Position numbers and translations under genes: made by a program. The notes beneath the pieces were generated by a model. The model saw only the letters and a program-made list of their open reading frames with translations, did not search any database and had not been told where the DNA came from. From Pontiellaceae bacterium (GTDB lineage: Bacteria > Verrucomicrobiota > Kiritimatiellia > Kiritimatiellales > Tichowtungiaceae), in NCBI GenBank assembly GCA_029934215.1, contig JAOZMR010000141.1, positions 2,134 through 7,347 on the forward strand: a DNA stretch of 5,214 nucleotides, in the 5' to 3' direction. Below are positions 1-5,214 of this stretch, piece by piece (position 1 is the stretch's first letter; every line of letters starts with the position of its first letter).

Positions 1-41
1 TGGGATCGACGGTGGATCTTTGGCCCGAGGAGTTCCGGTGA
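1..41 (+). CDS. C-terminal end of a possible antitoxin gene (partial, 5' end outside window)
   Basis: The frame starting at base 3 is open from the window edge and reads GSTVDLWPEEFR before TGA at 39-41. The A of that stop is the first base of the downstream toxin ATG (TGATG), an arrangement typical of antitoxin-toxin pairs, where the antitoxin gene usually comes first. The 12 visible residues are too few to assign a family. An acidic/aromatic tail of this kind would fit a Phd/YefM-like or DUF2281-like antitoxin, which often partner PIN toxins of this type, but that is inference. The other two frames are less convincing: one continues into the toxin itself and the other runs 14 nt into the toxin before a stop. 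Such an antitoxin would bind and block the PIN active site and repress its own promoter. Confidence 0.4.
   Translation, partial: GSTVDLWPEEFR
27..32 (+). promoter_or_regulatory. Ribosome binding site for the PIN toxin gene
   Basis: GAGGAG lies 8 nt before ATG 41. It favours that ATG over the in-frame TTG at 20, which has no comparable purine-rich site in view and would put seven extra residues ahead of the PIN first strand. The site lies inside the tail of the upstream reading frame, as expected for translationally coupled genes. Confidence 0.65.
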
Positions 42-430
42 TGCTTTTGCTTGATACACATACATTTATCTGGCTAGCATCGGAGCGCGATCGTCTTTCA
101 AAAAAAGTGATTCAGATGATCTCAAACGATCCAGCTGGCTTGTTTGTTTCGTCAATCACGGCTCTCGAATTGGGTCTCCTTTCCAAGGCTGGGAAAATTG
201 ATACGTTTGGCTCTGCTGATGAATTTTTATTTAAAAATTTACGTCTGTTTGGAATCCACGAGAATCCAATCAATCTGGAACTTGCGTTTGCGTCGACACA
301 GCTTCCACAGATTCATCGCGATCCGTTTGACCGAATTATTATAGCAACGGCAAAAAAGCACGATATGACGATTTTAACGAAAGACCGGGTGATTCCGATG
401 TATCCAAATGTAAAGGCGGTGTGGGAATGA
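41..430 (+). CDS. PIN-domain toxin, VapC family (type II toxin-antitoxin)
   Basis: A 129-residue single-domain PIN protein, the usual size for VapC-type toxins, which are Mg2+-dependent endoribonucleases that cut tRNA, rRNA or mRNA when not bound by their antitoxin. The N-terminus MLLLDTHTFIWL is the hallmark first strand and carries acidic residue D5. The other expected acidic residues are E43 (in SSITALELGLL), D94 and D97 (in HRDPFDRIIIATA) and D115 (in LTKDRVI), so the catalytic site looks intact. There is no signal peptide or membrane segment. The start at ATG 41 is chosen for its GAGGAG site and the TGATG overlap with the preceding frame; a TTG at 20 would add seven residues. The stop overlaps the recQ start as ATGA, so the gene is probably co-translated with recQ. 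The RNA target cannot be told from the sequence. Family assignment is firm; toxicity in vivo is inferred. Confidence 0.88.
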   Translation: MLLLDTHTFIWLASERDRLSKKVIQMISNDPAGLFVSSITALELGLLSKAGKIDTFGSADEFLFKNLRLFGIHENPINLELAFASTQLPQIHRDPFDRIIIATAKKHDMTILTKDRVIPMYPNVKAVWE

Positions 431-2571
431 ATGAAACAAAAGAGGCGGTTCTTAGTCGGGTGTTCGGGTTTAATGAGTTTCGTCCAAATCAGGAGGCGAT
501 TGTTTCGGCGTTGCTTGAGAATCGTGATGTTTTTTCTGTGATGCCTACGGGCGGCGGAAAGTCGCTTTGTTATCAGCTTCCGGCTCATATGCTCGATGGG
601 CTTTGTGTCGTGGTTAGCCCGCTTATTTCTTTGATGAAAGATCAGGTCGATGCGGCAAAAGCGACGGGGCTTTATGCGGATTATCTGAATAGCTCGCAAT
701 CAGGTGTGGAGCGCAGGGGTGTTTTCCAGGCCTTGGAAAATCAGCAGCTCGATCTGCTGTATGTTTCGCCTGAACGTTTTGCGATGACGGATTTTTTAAA
801 GATACTCAAGAAGCTTGATGTCTCGTTTTTTGCGATCGATGAAGCGCATTGTATTTCTGAATGGGGTCATGATTTTCGACCCGATTATCTGTCGCTTTCG
901 CTTATTGTGGAAAAGTTCAAGGGTTCCGCTATCGCCGCATTTACTGCCACTGCTACGTATCAGGTGCAGGATGATATTATCAAAAAATTGGGCCTTCGAA
1001 ATCCGCATTTCACACGAGCTTCGTTCGATCGTCCGAACCTTTTTTATCAGGTTACGCCTAAGGTGGATTTGAATATGCAGCTGTTGCGGTTTCTTCGCGA
1101 GCGGCCGGATGAGTCTGGTATTATCTACCGAACGACGCGGAAAAGTGTCGAGCAAACTTCCTCTTTTTTGAAGGCGCAAGGAGTGAGCGCGTTGCCGTAT
1201 CATGCAGGTCTTTCTATTGACGAGCGTAAAAGCCATCAGGAGCAGTTTAATCGAGACGAGATCCATGTGATTGTTGCTACGATTGCTTTTGGGATGGGGA
1301 TTGATAAGTCGAATGTCCGGTTTGTTTTGCACGGCGATCTGCCAAAGAATGTGGAGGGCTACTATCAGGAAACCGGACGCGCTGGGCGCGACGGGGAGCC
1401 TGCCCATTGCGGTCTCTATTTTTCGCAAGGCGATACAGCGAAGCTTCGTTATTTTATTGATAAAATTGAGGACGAGGCTGAGCGAAAACACGCGAATAGC
1501 CAACTCCATAAGATGGTGCAGATTGCGCAGGCAAATGTGTGCCGTCGTCGGAATATCCTCGATTATTTCGGAGAAAAGTATACCAAGGCCGATTGCAAAA
1601 CGTGCGATGTTTGTACTGGTGAGGTCGAGCGGATCGATGCAACGGTCGACGCGCAAAAGGTTTTGTCAGCGATTTTTCGAACCGATCAGCGGTTTGGCGC
1701 GGTGCATATCGCAGATGTTGTTGTCGGTGCGGATACGCAGCGTATTCGACAGTTTCATCACGACCAACTCAAAACGTATGGTGTTGGGCGCGACCGCGAT
1801 AAACGCCACTGGCGGCGGGTCATTGACGATCTCCTCGCGCAAGGTTGCCTTTGTCCTTCTGATGATCAGTATCCTGTTTTGAAATTCACCGAAAAAGCCC
1901 GACCTATTTTGCGTGGCGAAAAAACCTTTTTGGTTTTGCGTCAAAAGGAGAGCAAGAAGAAAGCACAGAAAATGGCGGCTGGCGATTACAGCGAGGGTCT
2001 TTTCAACGAACTTCGCGCCGAGCGCAAGCGCATCGCTCAGGAGCTGGGTGTTCCGCCTTTTGTTGTTTTCTCCGACCGCACTCTCCACGAAATCGCCCGC
2101 TATTTCCCCGTGGAATCTTCCGAACTTCGGAAGATCTCTGGTGTTGGCGAAATGAAGCTCGCCCGTTTCGGCGAATCCTTCCTTTTGATTGTTCGTTCTT
2201 ATAAGGAGGCGCATCCAGATGAAGCCTCCGAGCGCGGCATTCTTCGTGTTCCAGCTTCCAATGTTCGGAAAACGAAAACGAAAACCGATACCGTCCGCGA
2301 GACCTTTGTTTTGATTCAACAGGGCAAAAATGTTGAAGAGATTTCCAAACATCGGAACTTAGCGCCCAGCACCATCAGCAATCATATCGAAAAACTGGTC
2401 GAACAGGGCGAAACGCTGAACGCAAATCAATTTATTTCCCCCGAAAGGCGAGAAGAGATCGAGGGATTGTTCGCACGGCTCAATGTTGATACGCTCACGC
2501 CGATTGTTGAAGCTGGCGACGGAAACATCAGCTATGAAGAGGTGCGTCTCACTCGTGCATTCATGTCGTAG
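427..2571 (+). CDS. recQ: ATP-dependent DNA helicase RecQ with C-terminal helix-turn-helix
   Basis: A 714-residue 3'-5' superfamily-2 DNA helicase acting in recombination and replication-fork repair. Motif 0 is near residues 13-25 (FGFNEFRPNQ, Q22). Walker A is PTGGGKS (40-46, K45), motif Ia is SPLISLMKDQ (64-73) and motif II is DEAH (138-141), followed by the RecQ aromatic-rich loop (SEWGHDFRPDY, 144-154). Motif III is FTATAT (172-177) and motif VI is QETGRAGRDG (314-323). The zinc site uses C372, C390, C393 and C396. A winged-helix RQC region follows (about 405-495, with HHDQLKTYGVG), then HRDC (about 522-594) and a helix-turn-helix (about 622-662) absent from the roughly 610-residue E. coli protein. 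ATG 427 is preferred over GTG 421 because AAGG (413-416) lies 10 nt before it but only 4 nt before the GTG. The start overlaps the toxin stop as ATGA. No motif is damaged, so it is probably active. Confidence 0.96.
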   Translation: MNETKEAVLSRVFGFNEFRPNQEAIVSALLENRDVFSVMPTGGGKSLCYQLPAHMLDGLCVVVSPLISLMKDQVDAAKATGLYADYLNSSQSGVERRGVFQALENQQLDLLYVSPERFAMTDFLKILKKLDVSFFAIDEAHCISEWGHDFRPDYLSLSLIVEKFKGSAIAAFTATATYQVQDDIIKKLGLRNPHFTRASFDRPNLFYQVTPKVDLNMQLLRFLRERPDESGIIYRTTRKSVEQTSSFLKAQGVSALPYHAGLSIDERKSHQEQFNRDEIHVIVATIAFGMGIDKSNVRFVLHGDLPKNVEGYYQETGRAGRDGEPAHCGLYFSQGDTAKLRYFIDKIEDEAERKHANSQLHKMVQIAQANVCRRRNILDYFGEKYTKADCKTCDVCTGEVERIDATVDAQKVLSAIFRTDQRFGAVHIADVVVGADTQRIRQFHHDQLKTYGVGRDRDKRHWRRVIDDLLAQGCLCPSDDQYPVLKFTEKARPILRGEKTFLVLRQKESKKKAQKMAAGDYSEGLFNELRAERKRIAQELGVPPFVVFSDRTLHEIARYFPVESSELRKISGVGEMKLARFGESFLLIVRSYKEAHPDEASERGILRVPASNVRKTKTKTDTVRETFVLIQQGKNVEEISKHRNLAPSTISNHIEKLVEQGETLNANQFISPERREEIEGLFARLNVDTLTPIVEAGDGNISYEEVRLTRAFMS
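2269..2286 (+). repeat. Short hexanucleotide tandem repeat within recQ
   Basis: AAAACG occurs twice, followed by AAAACC, encoding the KTKTKT stretch (about residues 615-620) in the linker between the HRDC domain and the C-terminal helix-turn-helix. The six-base unit would keep the frame if copy number changed, so slippage would only alter linker length. With fewer than three perfect units, this is probably just a basic flexible linker. Confidence 0.5.
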
Positions 2572-2601
2572 GCGAACGAGTTGCGCGGAAGGAAATCTTC
2601 A

Positions 2602-2626
2602 ATCGACAATGCCTCGTCTTGTCGAT
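2602..2626 (+). terminator. Inverted repeat after recQ, possible weak terminator
   Basis: ATCGACAA (2602-2609) and TTGTCGAT (2619-2626) are perfect reverse complements, giving an 8-bp stem with a 9-nt loop. The downstream stretch is T-rich (TATTTGTTTA, then further T runs) but has no uninterrupted U-tract right after the stem, and only three of the eight pairs are G-C. It is the only clear stem-loop in the 108-bp gap between recQ and rimO. It could end or attenuate the toxin-recQ transcript, stabilise its 3' end, or be a protein-binding palindrome just upstream of rimO. Confidence 0.35.
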
Positions 2627-2679
2627 AGTCTATTTGTTTACTGATTTTGATTTTTGTTTAGTTTGAGAAAAGGAAATGT

Positions 2680-4026
2680 ATGACCCGCTCCCCTGTTCCA
2701 GTATCACCGCAGTCTAGTCCTCTTGCGGTTTGTCTTGTTAGCCTCGGCTGTGCAAAAAACACCGTCGATTCAGAGCTCATTCTTGGCCGTTTTGTCGAAA
2801 TGGGTTGGATGGTTGCCGAGGAGCCTGCCGACTCCGATATATGCCTCGTCAATACGTGCGGTTTCATTGCGGACGCCCGCGAAGAGGCAGCGAGTGTGTT
2901 GGAGGAGTTGAAGGCGGATGGAGCTAAAGTGGTTGTCGCTCTCGGGTGTTTGGTTAAACGCGCCGCAGATTGTCCAGAAACGGACCGTTTTCTTTCTGCC
3001 GCTGATGCGCGTGCGACGTTCGCAGAATATAGCCAGTTGCCGAACATCTGCCTGGAGCTTCTTGGAGGGCAGGGGAGGGCGGTCGAACCGGAGAGCTATA
3101 CCGAGTTTTTAACGCAACCGCGCCTCCGAACGGGCTCGCCGCATACGGCTTATTTGAAGATCTCCGAGGGTTGTTCCAATCCTTGCACGTTCTGTTCCAT
3201 CCCGAAAATTCGAGGCGGGCAAATGAGTCGTCCAATGGATGATGTTGTGAATGAGGCTCGGTCGCTGATCGAGGCGGGCGCAATTGAGATTTGTCTCATT
3301 GCGCAAGACACCACAGCTTATGGGAAGGAGTGGGATGGAGTGTTGCATCTCAAAGAGCTTTTGGAGCGTTTGCGCGACGAGGTGGAGGGGAATGTCTGGT
3401 TCCGTCTGATGTACGCTTGTCCGCAACATCTCACGCGAGACGTGCTAAACGTGTTGGCGTCCGATCCTCGGTTTTGTCCATACATTGATATGCCGCTTCA
3501 GCATATCTCGGATTCCATGCTCGTGTCCATGGGGCGGCAACTCTCAACGTTCCAAACCTTGGAAAAACTCAATTTGATTCGAGACGTGCTTCCAAATTGC
3601 GCAATTCGCACCGCTTTTATTGTTGGTCACCCAGGCGAAACCGAAGCCGATTTCAGTGAACTTCTTGAGTTCGTGAAGGAAGGACGTTTTACGCATGCCG
3701 GAGTTTTCACCTATTCCGCCGAACCAGGGACCCGATCCGCAACGCTCGAAAACGATGTTCCGGAGCGTGTGAAAGAGGAGCGGCGAATCCGCCTGATGGA
3801 TGCCCAGCGCGAGGTCTCTGCCGCGCATTGCGCCGCACAAATCGGGAAAATTGTTGAAGTGATGGTCGATGGACTGAGCGATGAAGGATTGATCGCGCGA
3901 TCGCAGTCGGAGGCACCCGAGGTGGATGGGGTTTTCTTTCTTCCTGAGTTTGAGGATGCTGTTGCTGGTGATCGCTATGATGTAGAAATCACAAGCGCAT
4001 CTGATTATGATTTTTTTGCTGAATAA
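2680..4026 (+). CDS. rimO: Ribosomal protein S12 methylthiotransferase RimO
   Basis: A 448-residue radical-SAM enzyme that adds a methylthio group to the conserved aspartate of ribosomal protein S12, using two [4Fe-4S] clusters. Its length is close to E. coli RimO (about 440). The N-terminal methylthiotransferase domain holds C24 (SLGCAKN), C60 (NTCGF) and C90 (ALGCL) for the auxiliary cluster. The radical-SAM CxxxCxxC is C165, C169 and C172 (EGCSNPCTFCSIPKIRGG). QDTTAYG (209-215) and YIDMPLQHISDSML (268-281) favour RimO over the tRNA enzyme MiaB. A TRAM domain occupies about 383-445 and would contact the substrate. The ATG is supported by AAAAGGA ending 5 nt upstream. It follows recQ after 108 bp and precedes dapF by 39 nt, so it probably begins the rimO-dapF-folK transcript. 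All six cluster cysteines are present, and I see no sign of decay. Confidence 0.96.
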   Translation: MTRSPVPVSPQSSPLAVCLVSLGCAKNTVDSELILGRFVEMGWMVAEEPADSDICLVNTCGFIADAREEAASVLEELKADGAKVVVALGCLVKRAADCPETDRFLSAADARATFAEYSQLPNICLELLGGQGRAVEPESYTEFLTQPRLRTGSPHTAYLKISEGCSNPCTFCSIPKIRGGQMSRPMDDVVNEARSLIEAGAIEICLIAQDTTAYGKEWDGVLHLKELLERLRDEVEGNVWFRLMYACPQHLTRDVLNVLASDPRFCPYIDMPLQHISDSMLVSMGRQLSTFQTLEKLNLIRDVLPNCAIRTAFIVGHPGETEADFSELLEFVKEGRFTHAGVFTYSAEPGTRSATLENDVPERVKEERRIRLMDAQREVSAAHCAAQIGKIVEVMVDGLSDEGLIARSQSEAPEVDGVFFLPEFEDAVAGDRYDVEITSASDYDFFAE

Positions 4027-4065
4027 ATTTCCGAAAGTACAACGGTCCATACAGGAACCTAGATC

Positions 4066-4872
4066 ATGAAAATTAAATTCTGGAAAATGCACGGTGCACA
4101 GAACGATTTTATTTTGTTCGACGATCGGCTCGGTACGTTTCCTCTCGAGGATCGTAGCTTCATCAAGCACGTTGCTGCGCGTCATTCAGGGATTGGAGCG
4201 GAGGGGGTGATTTTGATTCAGAAATCTGCTGAGTCCGATTTCCTTATGAAATTCTTTAATTCCGACGGCGGAGAGGCAGAGATGTGCGGGAATGGGGCTC
4301 GCTGTGCCGCACGGCTGGCATTTGAGCAGGGGATTGCAACCAAAGAGATGACGATTGAAACGGTGGCGGGGCAGATTCGCGCAGAGGTTTTGGATAACGT
4401 GGTTCGCCTTTGGATGACGTCTCCGATCGATTGGAGACTTGATGGTTCGCTGGATCTCGATGGGATGAATTTGACCTATAGTTTTGTGAATACAGGCGTC
4501 CCCCATGTGGTCGTGCGAACGGGCGATTTGCGCGACGTGGTTGTGGAGGATGTTGGTGCGGCGGTTCGAAGACATCGTGATTTTGCAACGGCGGGAACGA
4601 ATGTGAATTTCATGCAAATCTCGCAGGATGGCGGGATCTCGGTGCGAACCTATGAACGCGGGGTCGAAGCGGAGACACCCGCCTGCGGAACGGGGGCTAC
4701 GGCCTGCGGCTTGATCGCTGCGAAAAATGGATGGGTGAAGCTGCCGGTCAATGTTTATACGTTGAGTGGAGATTGCTTGGTTGTGAACGGAGAGTTGACC
4801 GAGGATGGCGCACGCGATGTGACGCTTACGGGCCCAGCGGAGCATGTTTTTGAGGGAACGATCGAATGTTGA
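4066..4872 (+). CDS. dapF: Diaminopimelate epimerase
   Basis: A 268-residue cytosolic, cofactor-independent epimerase that converts LL- to meso-diaminopimelate, feeding lysine and peptidoglycan synthesis. The length is normal for the family (about 270). The two catalytic cysteines are C74 (MCGNGARC, 73-80) and C207 (PACGTG, 205-210), one in each pseudo-symmetric half. Likely substrate-binding residues are N13 (GAQNDF), N65 (FFNSDGGE), N142 (VNTGVPH), N179 (GTNVNF) and E197/R198 (YERG). The loop before C207 reads ERGVEAETPAC, one residue longer than ERGAGETQAC of E. coli; this longer form is common outside the gamma-proteobacteria. AGGA (4053-4056) lies 9 nt before the ATG. The 39-nt gap after rimO shows no convincing terminator, and the end overlaps folK by 7 nt, so it looks like an internal operon gene. 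Confidence 0.96.
   Translation: MKIKFWKMHGAQNDFILFDDRLGTFPLEDRSFIKHVAARHSGIGAEGVILIQKSAESDFLMKFFNSDGGEAEMCGNGARCAARLAFEQGIATKEMTIETVAGQIRAEVLDNVVRLWMTSPIDWRLDGSLDLDGMNLTYSFVNTGVPHVVVRTGDLRDVVVEDVGAAVRRHRDFATAGTNVNFMQISQDGGISVRTYERGVEAETPACGTGATACGLIAAKNGWVKLPVNVYTLSGDCLVVNGELTEDGARDVTLTGPAEHVFEGTIEC
4852..4857 (+). promoter_or_regulatory. Ribosome binding site for the upstream folK start
   Basis: GAGGGA lies inside the end of dapF, 8 nt before ATG 4866. It supports a coupled start for folK. A second purine-rich site, AGGAAGAG at 4873-4880, lies 9 nt before an in-frame ATG at 4890, so the sequence supports two starts and does not settle which is used. Confidence 0.45.
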
Positions 4873-5214
4873 AGGAAGAGAAATCGGAAATGCAATGTGT
4901 CGAAGTTGGGCTCTCTTTGGGATCAAATATTGGAGACCGATTGCGATATATTCGTCAGGCAAAAACGCTGCTTTTGATGGATCCCACAGTTCGCTTTATC
5001 GATCAATCCTCGGTGTATGAAACAGAGCCGGTGGATGTGAAAGAAGAGCATCAACAGATGAAATTTCTCAATGCGGTACTGATTGTCGAAAGTTCCTGTA
5101 CAGCACAAGAATGGCTGACGAAAATTAAAAAGGTCGAAGACGCGCTTCAGCGTGTTCGTACGGACGATCGAAATGCGCCGCGCACGATCGATGTCGATAT
5201 CCTTTTTGTGGGCG
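4866..5214 (+). CDS. folK: 6-hydroxymethyl-7,8-dihydropterin pyrophosphokinase (HPPK), 3' end outside window
   Basis: An open frame runs off the window end after 116 codons. The product transfers pyrophosphate from ATP to 6-hydroxymethyl-7,8-dihydropterin, the step before dihydropteroate synthase in folate synthesis. The family signatures are VGLSLGSNIGDRL (14-26), SSVYETEPVD (48-57), FLNAVLIVES (67-76) and APRTIDVDILFVG (104-116), with Mg2+-binding aspartates D109 and D111. Where E. coli HPPK has RWGPRT, this protein has RNAPRT, so the tryptophan and glycine of the ATP-site loop are N103 and A104; this variant is known elsewhere and need not mean loss of function. ATG 4866 overlaps the dapF stop by 7 nt. 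ATG 4890 (residue 9) has its own purine-rich site and gives a more usual short N-terminus, so the start is uncertain. About 40-60 more residues would be expected beyond the window. Confidence 0.92.
   Translation, partial: MLKEEKSEMQCVEVGLSLGSNIGDRLRYIRQAKTLLLMDPTVRFIDQSSVYETEPVDVKEEHQQMKFLNAVLIVESSCTAQEWLTKIKKVEDALQRVRTDDRNAPRTIDVDILFVG

Noticed and set aside
20..40. TTG start for the PIN toxin at 20
   Set aside because: The seven added residues precede the usual PIN N-terminus, and the clear GAGGAG site lies downstream of this TTG, in place for ATG 41.
421..426. GTG start for recQ at 421
   Set aside because: AAGG (413-416) would be only 4 nt away, while ATG 427 is 10 nt away and forms the common ATGA coupling overlap.
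796..1656. Long open frame on the - strand (286 codons)
   Set aside because: It lies wholly inside recQ, opposite conserved helicase motifs, and its translation shows no recognisable domain. It is a by-product of recQ codon use.
1271..1882. Open frame of 203 codons on the + strand in another frame
   Set aside because: It overlaps recQ from helicase motif V into the RQC region, and its composition (Arg/Ser/Ile-rich) resembles no known protein.
2634..2662. Possible promoter for rimO: TTGTTT (2634-2639), 17 nt, TTTAGT (2657-2662)
   Set aside because: Both boxes match the sigma-70 consensus poorly in a T-rich stretch where such matches are expected by chance. A Bacteroidetes-type reading (TTTG at 2633-2636, TAGTTTG at 2659-2665) is one base short of the consensus. 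A promoter is likely somewhere in the gap, but I cannot place it.
2676..2717. Overlapping 13-codon frame starting at ATG 2676, just before the rimO start
   Set aside because: It is very close to the ribosome binding site (AAGGA ends 1 nt before it), so AAGGA fits ATG 2680 better. There is no sign of a leader-peptide function.
3544..4185. Long open frame on the - strand (213 codons)
   Set aside because: It spans the end of rimO, the gap and the start of dapF in antisense, with no domain signature and no good start context.
4186..4962. Long open frame on the - strand (258 codons)
   Set aside because: It is antisense to dapF and the folK start. The His/Arg/Pro/Ile-rich translation is typical of a shadow frame.

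Overview
This window appears to come from a bacterial chromosome. All the genes I can support lie on the + strand, packed closely as in an operon: a partial antitoxin-like end, a PIN-domain (VapC-type) toxin, a RecQ-family DNA helicase, RimO, DapF and the start of FolK. By eye the base composition is mid-GC. DapF implies meso-diaminopimelate, so lysine is made by the DAP route and the peptidoglycan is probably DAP-type. The longer active-site spelling in DapF (ERGVEAETPACGTG) and the HTH-tailed RecQ occur in several non-proteobacterial phyla. A PVC-like or related group is a guess and the sequence does not settle it.

Layout. Bases 1-430 hold the end of a toxin-antitoxin module. A 12-codon reading-frame tail ends at TGA 39-41, and the toxin ATG shares its last base. 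The toxin stop (TGA 428-430) is inside an ATGA overlap with the recQ start at 427. RecQ (427-2571) carries a full set of helicase motifs, a zinc-binding/winged-helix RQC region, an HRDC domain and an extra C-terminal helix-turn-helix. A 108-bp gap (2572-2679) contains one clear 8-bp inverted repeat that could be a weak terminator. After it come rimO (2680-4026), dapF (4066-4872) and folK (4866 to the window end), with a 39-nt gap and then a 7-nt overlap.

How the genes fit together. The second block joins three housekeeping functions with no direct metabolic link: modification of ribosomal protein S12, the DAP/lysine pathway and folate synthesis. They probably share a transcript. The first block is more unusual, because a stress-type endoribonuclease toxin is joined by start/stop overlap to a DNA-repair helicase. 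I found no CRISPR array, insertion sequence, tRNA, rRNA or clearly novel system. The toxin-recQ junction is the observation most worth a second look.
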